From Io17-Chloro-G2 sp965226825 (GTDB lineage Bacteria > Chloroflexota > Dehalococcoidia > Lucifugimonadales > UBA3495), in the NCBI GenBank assembly GCA_965226825.1, contig CBDDED010000003.1, positions 1,054,001 to 1,118,000 on the forward strand: DNA of 64,000 nucleotides, written 5' to 3'. A program made the position numbers and the translations under genes. Shown one piece after another: positions 25,654-33,267 of this stretch. Each line of letters starts with the position of its first letter. Positions within the stretch are counted from its first letter, which is position 1. The notes under the pieces are model-generated. The model worked only from the letters and a program-made list of their open reading frames with translations. It ran no database searches and had not been told where the DNA came from.

Positions 25654-25831
25654 CTCGTCATTCCCGCTGCGGCGGGAATGACGAGCCCTGATTATGTACC
25701 AACACGGTTATGCCAACTAAGACGCGCCGGGCGGACAGGTTGACGTCCCAACCGGAACATTCCTGCAGACAAGAACCAGGTTGGATGGGGAAAAGGGCTC
25801 TGGATTCCCGTTGCGACGAGAATGACGGGGA
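25654..25831. repeat. MITE/REP-like element, copy B
   Basis: The left end is a perfect 14-bp stem with 4-nt loop (CTCGTCATTCCCGC at 25654-25667 and its complement at 25672-25685). The right end, from 25795, reads GGGCTCTGGATTCCCGTTGC then GACGAGAATGAC, identical over 31 bases to the inner right end of copy A at 18211-18241. Between them lies CCAACACGGTTATGCCAA, matching CCAACACGGTCATGCAAA of copy A. The size is about 180 bp without a coding frame. Confidence 0.75.
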
Positions 25832-25847
25832 GTGGGGATCCAAATGG

Positions 25848-25884
25848 CCTCCAGTTTCCCGTCGCGGCAAGAGTGACGGGGGAT
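25848..25884. repeat. Solo repeat end related to the MITE/REP-like family
   Basis: CCTCCAGTTTCCCGTCGCGG followed by CAAGAGTGACGGGGG is a diverged copy of the element end, 16 bases after copy B and in the same direction as its right end. Confidence 0.55.
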
Positions 25885-25962
25885 TCGAAGATAATCGAAA
25901 AACCCTGACAACTACACAGGTCCTTTCCCGGCGGAGGCAGAGGCCCGTTTTTTGGTTAACGT

Positions 25963-25992
25963 TGCCATTTAGCGCCATTTCATGCCATTTAG
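25963..25992. repeat. Three 10-bp tandem repeats
   Basis: GCCATTTAGC, GCCATTTCAT, GCCATTTAGC follow each other directly. There is no coding role visible. Confidence 0.7.
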
Positions 25993-26570
25993 CTTTGACG
26001 ACTGCTGCATTTTAGGTCGCATAACGGTGAATAATGCAGGAAATTGCACGACGATTTGATCTTTTGGAGCGTTTTGGGCCATTTTGGTCGCTTTTTGTCC
26101 CTTCGGGAGAACTGAATTCCGGGACCAGGCAGGGTGGTTTATCCTTACAGTTTCTAGAGTAGGAACTTCCTGCCCGACATGGCAAGGGACGGGTGTCAAA
26201 ATGCGCCAGGGACGCTGGCCTTACTGTTCCGGCTACCTGTGGCGCCGGAAGCCGGGATTGGTTGCGCACAGCCCAGGGCAGTCTCATTTAGGAACTCCCA
26301 GGTTACATTCCCAAGTTCGGGGCAAAACCAAAAAAGATACCGGGGGACAACTCAGCCGAAGATGCGGTTGCCCTGACTTTAATGCCCTCGGCCATTTTGA
26401 CATCCACGCCCTTCTCTCGTCGTTCATCCAGACGGAAGAACCCCCGCTGGATTGGAGAGGAGCAACGAAGGTAGGAACGAGGTACGAAGATAAAGACTCC
26501 CCAGGCTTCATCCTCAAAGTCCTTGACTAAATACAACCCGTGCACTCTGGTTTCCCGGGAGGAGAAGGAT

Positions 26571-27470
26571 ATGTCTGTGAAACAAATCCGAGTGCCGGGG
26601 ACAGGAGTCCTGCGGGCTATGCTGATCGTATTGTCGGCGGCGATTCTCGCTGCCATGCTCGCAGCATGTGGCTATGGGCCCCGACATGTCCCCGACAACG
26701 ACTCCGACAGGGCCGCCCTGGTGGCTTTCTACCAGTCTACCAATGGCCTCAACTGGACGAATAAAGCCAACTGGCTGAGCGACCAGCAAATGGGCGCCTG
26801 GCATGGTGTCACCACCGACGGCAGCGGCCGCGTCACTCACCTGGAACTCCCCCAGAACGGGATGACCGGGCAGATTCCGCCCGAATTGGGCAACCTAGAC
26901 AACCTGCTGTTGCTGAACCTGAGTTGGAACCGGTTGAGCGGCCCCATACCGCCGGAGTTGGGCAACTTAGCCAGTCTGACGTCGGTGTATCTACACGGTA
27001 ATGGGTTGAGCGGGCCACTGCCGCCGGAGTTAGGCAGCCTCCACAATCTGACGGCGTTGTCCCTCTGTGGCAACCAGTTGAACGGGCCAGCGCCGCCGGA
27101 ATTGCTGGCAAACATGCCCAAGCTGACGTGGCTCAGCCTTGATGAGAACCGGTTGACAGGGTGCGTTCCAACCCATCTGCGGGACCAGTTGCCCAGAATT
27201 GGGAGTCACCTGCTCGGCCTGCGATTTTGCGACCAGGTGCTCCCTCCGCGCCCCTGCCGGGAGGGAATGACGTTAAAACCGGGCGACTACTGCACCATCG
27301 ACACTCCGCCCCAGGGAAGTGAATGGCATCCTGCTTGGCCCTACCTATTCAAGATACGGGACAACTTCGGATGTATAGGCTCCCGCTGCTCCAGCAGTAC
27401 GTTAGACAGAGAAGGGTTTAGAGCCAGCGAAAACTCCGACGGGAGTTGGGACGTCCATAGCGTGCCATGA
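26571..27470 (+). CDS. Leucine-rich-repeat surface lipoprotein
   Basis: A 299-residue lipoprotein. The signal peptide ends with the lipobox LAAC (C33). Residues 43-90 (DRAALVAFYQSTNGLNWTNKANW) form the cap that precedes LRRs in this class. At least four repeats follow (about 85-190), each with the plant-type pattern L-x-L-x-x-N-x-L-x-G-x-I/L-P-P-E-L-G, for example LSWNRLSGPIPPELGNL. The C-terminal 90 residues have several cysteines and no recognised domain. The start is the ATG at 26571 with GGAGGAGAAGG upstream; the frame is open further up but that part lacks sense. It is 21 nt before the next lipoprotein gene, so they may be co-transcribed. Likely role: binding at the cell surface. Confidence 0.87.
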   Translation: MSVKQIRVPGTGVLRAMLIVLSAAILAAMLAACGYGPRHVPDNDSDRAALVAFYQSTNGLNWTNKANWLSDQQMGAWHGVTTDGSGRVTHLELPQNGMTGQIPPELGNLDNLLLLNLSWNRLSGPIPPELGNLASLTSVYLHGNGLSGPLPPELGSLHNLTALSLCGNQLNGPAPPELLANMPKLTWLSLDENRLTGCVPTHLRDQLPRIGSHLLGLRFCDQVLPPRPCREGMTLKPGDYCTIDTPPQGSEWHPAWPYLFKIRDNFGCIGSRCSSSTLDREGFRASENSDGSWDVHSVP

Positions 27471-27750
27471 AGAAAGCGAGGTCCGACGACGATGAAAGAA
27501 ATCCTGTCTAAACTTCTCCCGGTCGTTCTCATCTGCGCCGCCGTCTTGCTGCTGCTGGCGGCCTGCAGCCAGGACGAATCCATCAACCAATGGGAGGAGG
27601 ATACCTTGTGCACACCTGAGCCCTTTCAATTTACGGAGGAGGAACTTTCTTGTCCTACGCCTCCAGGTTTGGAGTATCAATACGAAGAATACCGGAAGAA
27701 CTGGAGGAAGTGGAAAGCGGTTGGGAGCGAGCGGAAGCGATACGCGCTAA

Positions 27751-28668
27751 GAAACTATCTCAAATTAGCGAGGCTCCATTGACGGCGGTACCAGATAAGG
27801 GCACATGCCAGTTGGAGCAGACCCAGGTAATTGGACGGCTTCTTGTCGTAGCGCACCAGTATCGCCCGGTACTTGGACAGCCAGCCTAGGGTGCGTTCCA
27901 CCACCCACCGCCGGGCCGGGTGGGTCTTCTCGCCCGATTGGTCCAATTTCTCCTCGCCAATACGCCGGATCTGCGGCTGGTATCCGGCGTCGGCGACGGT
28001 CCCGTGGCCGGTGGGATTGTCATACCCCTTGTCCAGGCACAGGTTTTGGGCGCCTTCCGGCCGCTCCACCACTATGCTCTCGAGCGTCGGCCTAAGGAGT
28101 TTCGTATCGTGGACATTAGCTCCGGCCACCACCACGCTCAGTGGTCCGCCAGCCCCGTCGACCAGGATGCTTTTCTTGCTCCCAGCCTTGCCCCGGTCCG
28201 TGGGATTGCGTCCAATGGCGCCCCCCCAAAACGTGCTTTTCCCATCGAGCAGTCGGCTGACTGCCATTCCCAGTTTACGCCGTCCAACTCCCCGCATTCT
28301 TCTATCAGGACGGCCCAGACACGCTCCAGCACCCCACCCTCTACCCAGCGCTGGAAGGTCCGGTGGATGGTGCTGTCATCCCCCAGCTCCTTGGGCAAGT
28401 GGTTCCATTGGCAGGAGCTACGCATACGGAAGATGACGCCTTCCAGCATCTTCCGCTGGTTCACCCGTTTGCGCCCTTTCGCCTTGGGGGGATCCAACTC
28501 CAAAATCACCGGTTCAATTCGCTCCCACAGATCATCGGGTATTTCCCATATAGTGGGCAGAGTCTCGCTCTTTCCCATCATCCACCACCACCACCCAAGT
28601 TTCCCCCAGCTTAACCGAACCTCCTATGTGTTCTCCCTTTCAGACCAATCCTAATTTGAGATAGTTTC
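27751..28668 (-). mobile_element. Complete IS5-family insertion sequence, 918 bp
   Basis: Ends are 18-bp perfect inverted repeats, GAAACTATCTCAAATTAG at 27751-27768 and its complement at 28651-28668. The interrupted target is duplicated as TAA (27748-27750 and 28669-28671), or CTAA if one base is counted differently; comparison with the uninterrupted paralogue GCGCTAAGTACGAAGG at 29576-29591 confirms the site exactly. It encodes one transposase in two overlapping frames on the minus strand. A TNA/YTAR-like target fits groups within IS5. Confidence 0.93.
27755..28581 (-). CDS. IS5-family DDE transposase, two frames joined by probable -1 frameshift
   Basis: Frame A (28581 to about 28222) gives the DNA-binding N-terminal part, IPDDLWERIEPVILELDPPKA, and the RMRSSCQWNHLPKELGDDSTIHRTFQRW block, then WQSADCSMGKARFGG with the first catalytic Asp. 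Frame B continues with GAIGRNPTDRGKAGSKKSILVDG, CLDKGYD (second Asp) and WVVERTLGWLSKYRAIL (catalytic Glu). The sequence at the junction is TTTTGGGGGGG (28231-28221 on the minus strand), a classic slippery run; a -1 step joins the two frames and yields a protein of about 275 residues. The stop lies inside the terminal inverted repeat. Probably functional. Confidence 0.88.
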
Positions 28669-28926
28669 TAAGTACGAAGGCATGTTCTGGCGCCAGCCCA
28701 ACGTCTGGTCGGTCGGGACAGGGTTCGGTGAAGATGAGTATGGTGAAATCATCTATAAGGTCGGATTTGTCATCCATGTGACCGAGCTCGTTCTCCAGGA
28801 AAGTCTTCCCGAGGAGGACCGGCTACCTGAATGTCTCGAGGGAGTTCCGGTGCATATCATCGTACAACCAAGGGTCTCTTTCATTCGATAGCAATCAACT
28901 CTTAGAACATTGAGGTGCATCTGAGC

Positions 28927-29103
28927 ATGGGTGACAGGAACGCTTACCACCGGCCCGTAATGGCCGGAATAAAGATTGCAACTAAGACCAGGGGCTGTCC
29001 CGACAAGAACTCAGAAGGAACATTAACCGGCGTTTCGACTCGACTCTCCGACAATGAGACCGTGCCGGTGATTTGCCTGCACGCCGTTAGCACAAACGGT
29101 TGA
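28927..29103 (+). CDS. Small conserved ORF downstream of lipoprotein copy 1 (58 residues)
   Basis: It begins MGDRNAYHRPVMAGIKIATK and ends VPVICLHAVSTNG. An equivalent ORF follows lipoprotein copy 2 at the same distance, with the first 18 residues the same. It lies within the duplicated segment, so conservation of sequence alone is partly explained by the duplication. However, several differences are third-position silent changes (AAC/AAT, GGA/GGG, GGC/GGT), which favours a coding role. No RBS is obvious (GAGGTGC 10 nt upstream is weak). No known family. Confidence 0.4.
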   Translation: MGDRNAYHRPVMAGIKIATKTRGCPDKNSEGTLTGVSTRLSDNETVPVICLHAVSTNG

Positions 29104-29204
29104 ACCGCAGGGTTCCCGCCCACCGCTCTCAGACCGGTCACATGCCGTTAGTCTACTGCCGGATTTTTCCCCATTCTCTGACAGATGCCTCTTGCCAGTG
29201 CCGG

Positions 29205-29233
29205 GTGACACCGTAGTATATAGAACATATAAT
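29205..29233 (+). promoter_or_regulatory. Sigma70-type promoter of lipoprotein copy 2
   Basis: GTGACA (29205-29210) and a perfect TATAAT (29228-29233) are 17 nt apart. The start of the lipoprotein gene is about 94 nt downstream. Copy 1 has no such element because it follows the LRR gene directly. Confidence 0.6.
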
Positions 29234-29326
29234 CTATTCTAGCTCGGCGGCCACAGCGTCACGCCGGTCTCGGTTCCCAAGGAACGCAGGGCATTGGCAG
29301 GATAAATCACGTAGAAGGAGGTAGAG

Positions 29327-29803
29327 ATGCAACTCAAGCACATATTCCCTCTGTCCCTGCTCACCCTTGCGACGACGGCGTTGTTGCTGGCGGCCTGCAG
29401 CCAGGGCGAATCCATTGGCAAATGGGAGGAGGATACCTTGTGTACACCAGAACCTTTTGAATTCACAGAGGAGGAACTTTCCTGGCCTGAGCCCACAGGA
29501 TTGGAGTATCGATCCGAAGAATCCCGGAAGAACTGGAGGAAGTGGAAAGCGGTTGGGGAGCGCGCGGAAGCAATACGCGCTAAGTACGAAGGCATGTTCT
29601 GGCGCCAGCCCAACATCTGGTCGGTCGGGACAGGGTTCGGTAAGGATGAACATGGTGAAATCATCTATGAGGTCGGATTTGTCATCCGTGTGACCGAACT
29701 CGTTCCCCAGGAAAGTCTTCCCACGGAGGACCGGTTACCTGAATGTCTCGAGGGAATTCCGGTGCATATTTTTGTGCAACCAAGGCTCTCGATCGTTCGA
29801 TAG
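29327..29803 (+). CDS. Lipoprotein copy 2 (intact), unknown function
   Basis: A 158-residue lipoprotein with signal peptide MQLKHIFPLSLLTLATTALL and lipobox LLAAC (C24). The mature part is acidic at first (GKWEEDTLCTPEPFEF), then basic (ESRKNWRKWKAVGERAEAIRAK), and ends in a beta-rich domain (IIYEVGFVIRVTELVPQESLP) with the conserved LPECLEGIPVHIFVQP. I do not know the family. The RBS AGGAGG is strong, spaced 6 nt. It is the undamaged paralogue of the pseudogene at 27492 and shares its downstream small ORF. The pair and the LRR protein suggest a locus for cell-surface proteins. Confidence 0.85.
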   Translation: MQLKHIFPLSLLTLATTALLLAACSQGESIGKWEEDTLCTPEPFEFTEEELSWPEPTGLEYRSEESRKNWRKWKAVGERAEAIRAKYEGMFWRQPNIWSVGTGFGKDEHGEIIYEVGFVIRVTELVPQESLPTEDRLPECLEGIPVHIFVQPRLSIVR

Positions 29804-29838
29804 CAATCAATTCTTAGAACATTGAGGTGCATCTAAGT

Positions 29839-29982
29839 ATGGGTGACAGGAACGCTTACCACCGGCCCGTAATGGCCGGAATAAAGATTGCATCGAAGAC
29901 CAAGGGCTCTTCCGAGAAGAATTCAGAAGGGACATTAACCGGTTTTGCCACTCACCCCTCTGACAAAAAATGGTGCTGGTGA
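29839..29982 (+). CDS. Small conserved ORF downstream of lipoprotein copy 2 (47 residues, probably frameshifted)
   Basis: It begins MGDRNAYHRPVMAGIKIASK and continues TKGSSEKNSEGTLTG, matching the small ORF after copy 1. It stops early at SDKKWCW after a run of A's (29965-29970). One base more would continue the frame as VLVINLHIVSTYG, which matches VPVICLHAVSTNG in the other copy. So this copy has probably lost a base. Coding status is uncertain. Confidence 0.35.
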   Translation: MGDRNAYHRPVMAGIKIASKTKGSSEKNSEGTLTGFATHPSDKKWCW

Positions 29983-30185
29983 TCAACTTGCACATCGTTA
30001 GCACCTACGGGTGGACCGTCAGTGGGAGTGAGCCCATCTACCAAATTGCCGTCAACAACTCCAACAGGTTAGGCCGCCTCCTTCCGGGAGGTTGGGTCCC
30101 GATGCTCCAGCCGGCCCATTTCATCCCCCTCATTCCTCTTCCGGCAACGGCGGCAGGAACAACGGTTATCTGAGGTGAAGGAGCA

Positions 30186-30491
30186 ATGAAGGCCAGGTGG
30201 CGGGTCCCAGTGCCGCCCGTCAACCTGCGCCGGTGGTGGTCCGGCTACTTCGGGCACTTCCTGGAGGGCGCACTGGCGGCAGCGGCGATGATAGCCGGGC
30301 CAGCACTGTGGCCGGCCTCCGGAAATCATCTCTTCGGCGCCGGAGCGCTGCTTCTCGCCGGCTCCATCGCCGCCCAGTGGCTGGGCTTCCTCCGCAAGAA
30401 CGACACCCCAAGCCGGGACGTCCACCACATCCTGCTCGGCTACTGCGCCGGGATGCTGGCATGCGGAGCCTGGCTGTGGCAGACGGGCTGA
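30186..30491 (+). CDS. Small hypothetical membrane protein, 101 residues
   Basis: It has an Arg/Trp-rich N terminus (KARWRVPVPPVNLRRWWSGYF), then two or three hydrophobic segments (HFLEGALAAAAMIAGPALW, FGAGALLLAGSIAAQWLGFL, HHILLGYCAGMLACGAWLW). The RBS AAGGAG is well placed before the ATG. I do not recognise the family. It lies between the lipoprotein duplication and the tRNA cluster, which run toward it from the other strand. Confidence 0.6.
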   Translation: MKARWRVPVPPVNLRRWWSGYFGHFLEGALAAAAMIAGPALWPASGNHLFGAGALLLAGSIAAQWLGFLRKNDTPSRDVHHILLGYCAGMLACGAWLWQTG

Positions 30492-30592
30492 TACAGCATG
30501 AGGCTAACGGTGTTTCAGCGGTTGGGGCCAAACGCCGACCGGCGAAAAATCGGGAGCATGTTGGCCAGGTTTGACTTGTGGCTGATTTTTGG

Positions 30593-30667
30593 CAGGAGCG
30601 GCAGGATTCGAACCCGCGACCACTGGTTTTGGAGACCAGCGCTCTGGCCAGACTGAGCTACGCTCCT
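30593..30667 (-). tRNA. tRNA-Trp (CCA)
   Basis: On the minus strand the cloverleaf has acceptor AGGAGCG/CGCTCCT, D arm GCTC/GAGC, anticodon stem CTGGT/ACCAG with loop CTCCAAA (anticodon CCA) and T arm GCGGG/CCTGC with loop TTCGAAT. Discriminator G is as expected for tryptophan. Last of three tRNA genes in a row. Confidence 0.95.
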
Positions 30668-30670
30668 ACG

Positions 30671-30746
30671 TGGTACCCCTGGAGGGACTCGAACCCCCGA
30701 CGCGCGACTTAGGACGCCGCCGCTCTATCCTCTGAGCTACAGGGGC
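30671..30746 (-). tRNA. tRNA-Arg (CCT)
   Basis: Acceptor GCCCCTG/CAGGGGT, anticodon stem GCGGC/GTCGC with loop GTCCTAA (anticodon CCT, reads AGG), and T arm GGGGG/CCCTC with loop TTCGAGT. Discriminator A is followed by an encoded CCA. It is the middle gene of the minus-strand tRNA operon; only 3 nt separate it from tRNA-Trp. Confidence 0.95.
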
Positions 30747-30749
30747 AGA

Positions 30750-30825
30750 TGGTGGAGATAGGGGGACTTGAACCCCCAACCTCGGCATTGCGAACGCCGC
30801 GCTCTCCCAGTTGAGCTATATCCCC
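30750..30825 (-). tRNA. tRNA-Ala (CGC)
   Basis: Acceptor GGGGATA/TATCTCC pairs fully with a G3-U70 wobble, the alanine identity element. Anticodon stem CGGCG/TGCCG has loop TTCGCAA (anticodon CGC, reads GCG), and the T arm is GGGGG/CCCCC with loop TTCAAGT. CCA is encoded. First gene of the tRNA operon, about 100 nt after its promoter. Confidence 0.94.
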
Positions 30826-31173
30826 CAGTACCCCCTTTCGGGAGCCAAGTCCCAGGATTTTCCCGATAATTTTTCCGTACCCGGGCCGTCGGCACGCAAG
30901 AATCCCAGGGGGGATTAACCCTGATACTACCAGAAATCGTAAAGCTATGCCTCGTCGGATGTCAAGTCGCCAACGTCCCGTCGAATCATCCGCTTGATCA
31001 TCCCAAGGTGGGCTACTCCAAGGTGAGGCTTCCAAGCTTCAAAGCTTGTTTCAATCTCCGCTGGCCGTCGCTCTTACACCGGCTTTGGTTTGACGCGTAT
31101 TGGCCCTGCTGCTAGAGTGGATTTTTGGCGCAGGTAGCCCCACGACCGGACCGGCCAGTTAGGAGACCCCGCA
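30826..31173. other. Divergent intergenic region between the tRNA operon and the DUF1501 gene
   Basis: About 348 bases with no gene. It holds the tRNA promoter given separately. The plus-strand side has no clear promoter hexamers. Confidence 0.4.
30936..30965 (-). promoter_or_regulatory. Promoter of the tRNA-Ala/Arg/Trp operon
   Basis: On the minus strand a perfect TTGACA (30965-30960) is followed after 18 nt by TACGAT (30941-30936). The first tRNA begins about 110 nt downstream. Confidence 0.45.
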
Positions 31174-32301
31174 ATGGCTAAATCCAACCGGCAAAACATT
31201 CTGGTGGTGGTCCAACTGACCGGCGCCAACGACTTCATGAACACCGTGGTTCCCTACGCCAACCCTTTGTACCAGGACAACCGCCCGACGGTGGGCATCT
31301 CCGCCGAGCAGGTGTTGCCCATTGACCGCGAGTATGGCTTCTGTCCCTCTTTCGCGCCGATCAAAGAGCTATACGACCGGGGGACGGTTGCCGTCCTGAA
31401 CGGCGTTGGCTATCCCAACCCCAACCGGTCGCACTTCCGGTCGATGGACATTTGGCACACCTGCGAGCCGGAAAAAATCGCCTCCGAGGGTTGGCTGGGT
31501 AAAGCTATCCGAGACCTGGACCCTCTTGGTGAAAACGTGGTTACCGGGGTGAATATCGGGCGGGGCCTTCCCCGGGCCATGGCCATGCCGGGCGTTCCGG
31601 TGGCCTCGGTGGGCGACCTGGATTCCTACGGAGTTTTGAACGGGTTCGCCGGCCACCGGCGACAGCTGGAAGCACTGGACACCTTTGCCAGAATGTATGC
31701 CCCCGCAGTAGGAACCGGCGCCGTGATGGACTACCTTGGGCGGACCGGCCGCGACGCCCTGATGAGCGCCGATCTGCTGCAACACGCGCCAGCCAAATAC
31801 ACACCCGGCCTAGAGTATGCGGATACGCCAATTGCGCGGAATCTGCAGGCCGTGGCCAAGTTGATTATGGCTGACCTGGGAACCCGGGTTTTCTATACCC
31901 AGCACGCCGGGTACGACACCCACGCGAATCAGGCCGTAACACAGCCCCAACTGCTGGAAGATTTATCCCAGGGGCTGTCAGACTTTTTTGCGGACCTTCA
32001 GGAGCAACAACGTTCCGACAATGTGCTGGTTTACATCTTCACCGAGTTCGGCCGCAGGGTTAAGGACAATGGAGCCGGGACCGACCACGGTTCTGGAGGC
32101 GGCGGGTTTGTCATCGGCGACGCCGTCAAAGGCGGAATGTACGGGGAATACCCTTCGTTGAAAGATGAAGACTTGCTGGAGGGCGACCTTCATTTCAGCC
32201 AGGACTTTCGCGGGGTTTACTCCACAATACTGGACAAGTGGCTGGGTCTGGAACCGGCGCCGATCGTGGGCGGCCACTTTGAACAACCGGCATTCCTTTA
32301 A
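31174..32301 (+). CDS. DUF1501 family protein
   Basis: A 375-residue protein of the DUF1501 family, which has a sulfatase/phosphatase-like fold and is widespread in Planctomycetota and Chloroflexota. Visible blocks are LVVVQLTGANDFMNTVVPY at the N terminus, GVGYPNPNRSHFRSMDIWHT, TRVFYTQHAGYDTHANQ, and FTEFGRRVKDNGAGTDHGSGGGGFVIG with putative metal-site acids and histidines. Most relatives carry a Tat signal and pair with a DUF1800 gene; here there is no signal peptide and no DUF1800 nearby. It is followed 28 nt later by a luciferase-like gene. Function unknown for the family. Confidence 0.88.
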   Translation: MAKSNRQNILVVVQLTGANDFMNTVVPYANPLYQDNRPTVGISAEQVLPIDREYGFCPSFAPIKELYDRGTVAVLNGVGYPNPNRSHFRSMDIWHTCEPEKIASEGWLGKAIRDLDPLGENVVTGVNIGRGLPRAMAMPGVPVASVGDLDSYGVLNGFAGHRRQLEALDTFARMYAPAVGTGAVMDYLGRTGRDALMSADLLQHAPAKYTPGLEYADTPIARNLQAVAKLIMADLGTRVFYTQHAGYDTHANQAVTQPQLLEDLSQGLSDFFADLQEQQRSDNVLVYIFTEFGRRVKDNGAGTDHGSGGGGFVIGDAVKGGMYGEYPSLKDEDLLEGDLHFSQDFRGVYSTILDKWLGLEPAPIVGGHFEQPAFL

Positions 32302-32329
32302 CAAGCATGCCTGATCCTTCGAGGTCCCA

Positions 32330-33193
32330 ATGAAAGTAGCTCTCGCCCTTCCCGCGGGTCTTCCCGGCGTTTCCGGTCCTTTATTGTTGGACTGGGCTCA
32401 AAGGACCGAAGCCGGCCCTTTTTCCAGCATCGCCGCCATCGACCGCCTGGTGTACCCAAACTGGGAGCCCTTGGTGGCCCTGTCGGCAGCGGCGGTGGTC
32501 ACCCAAAGAGTGCGCCTTATGACTTCCCTGGTCATTGCACCTCTGAGGGACACCGCCCTATTGGCCAAACAGGCAGCGACTCTGGACGTCCTATCCGGCG
32601 GACGGTTGTCGCTGGGCTTGGGAGTTGGCCGCCGGGGAGACGACTTTGCAGCCGCCGGCAGGCCCATGCCAAACCGGGGACGCTGGTTCGAAGGGCAATT
32701 GGCCTCGATGCGACGAATCTGGTCGGGGCAAAGCCCGGAGGACGGCTCGGGTCCGGTTGGCCCGGAGCCGGTCCAACCTGGCGGGCCGGAAATATTGATC
32801 GGCGGCTCGGCTCCTGCGGCAGTCAGGAGGGCCGGCCGGCTGGCAGACGGTTACCTGGGGTCGGGCGACCCGGCCACTGCCGCCGAGCAGTTTAAGGTTG
32901 TGACAGAGGAATGGCGCAAACGGGATAGACCCGGCAGTCCCCGGTTGCTGGCGACCAGCGGCATTGCCCTCGGCCCCGGCGCAGCAAAGCGCGGCGCCGA
33001 CCAGGTGCGACATTACAACGCAATTTACGGAGCGGAAGTTGCGGAAAGGGCGGTTCAAGGGTTGGTTACTACCGAGGAATCGCTGGTGGACCTGCTGAAG
33101 CGCTTCCAAGACATTGGTCTTGACGAGTTGGTCTTCGTCCCCCGCGTGCCAGACCTCGACCTGGTTGACCGTATAGCGCAGGTCGTGGGCTGA
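32330..33193 (+). CDS. LLM class flavin-dependent oxidoreductase
   Basis: A 287-residue luciferase-like enzyme. The blocks VALSAAAVVTQRVRLMTSLVIAPLRDTALLAKQAATLDVLSGGRLSLGLGVGRRGDDFAA and EILIGGSAPAAVRRAGRLADGYL are typical of F420/FMN-dependent members; the C terminus has LVDLLKRFQDIGLDELVF. It is shorter than the one at 24304 and belongs to a different subgroup. It is likely transcribed with the DUF1501 gene. Substrate unknown. Confidence 0.88.
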   Translation: MKVALALPAGLPGVSGPLLLDWAQRTEAGPFSSIAAIDRLVYPNWEPLVALSAAAVVTQRVRLMTSLVIAPLRDTALLAKQAATLDVLSGGRLSLGLGVGRRGDDFAAAGRPMPNRGRWFEGQLASMRRIWSGQSPEDGSGPVGPEPVQPGGPEILIGGSAPAAVRRAGRLADGYLGSGDPATAAEQFKVVTEEWRKRDRPGSPRLLATSGIALGPGAAKRGADQVRHYNAIYGAEVAERAVQGLVTTEESLVDLLKRFQDIGLDELVFVPRVPDLDLVDRIAQVVG

Positions 33194-33267
33194 CGGCTTG
33201 GCCGCACGACAACCTTCTATCGCATAGGGCTAATTCCGAGACTCTGCTCCGGCTCTGAAATTCCCGG

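Larger units (their letters stand above)
25465..26570. other. Long non-coding stretch (1.1 kb) with repeats
   Basis: No gene can be supported. Short frames on both strands lack family features and are interrupted by repeats. It contains repeat copy B, an additional solo repeat end, and a small 10-bp tandem repeat. The last part should hold the promoter of the LRR lipoprotein gene, but I see no clear hexamers. Confidence 0.5.
27492..28891 (+). pseudogene. Lipoprotein gene copy 1, broken by a frameshift and an IS5-family insertion
   Basis: The intact paralogue at 29327 shows what this was: a lipoprotein of about 158 residues. Here the 5' part (27492-27750) has a lipobox LLAAC (C25) and the shared sequence SQDESINQWEEDTLCTPEP. 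It then loses one G in a G-run near 27722 compared with copy 2, shifting the frame. A complete IS then interrupts the gene after GCGCTAA (27750). The 3' part resumes at 28669 and encodes MFWRQPNVWSVGTGFGEDEY to the stop at 28891. Which damage came first cannot be told. The surviving halves are still close to copy 2, so the breaks are probably recent. Confidence 0.88.

Noticed and set aside
18009..25884. CRISPR array
   Set aside because: The repeats are few, diverged, face each other and are irregularly spaced, unlike direct repeats with equal spacers. No cas genes are present.
26084..26530. A 148-residue frame upstream of the LRR lipoprotein
   Set aside because: There is no RBS, no recognisable domain, and competing frames on the other strand are just as long. 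I treat the region as non-coding.
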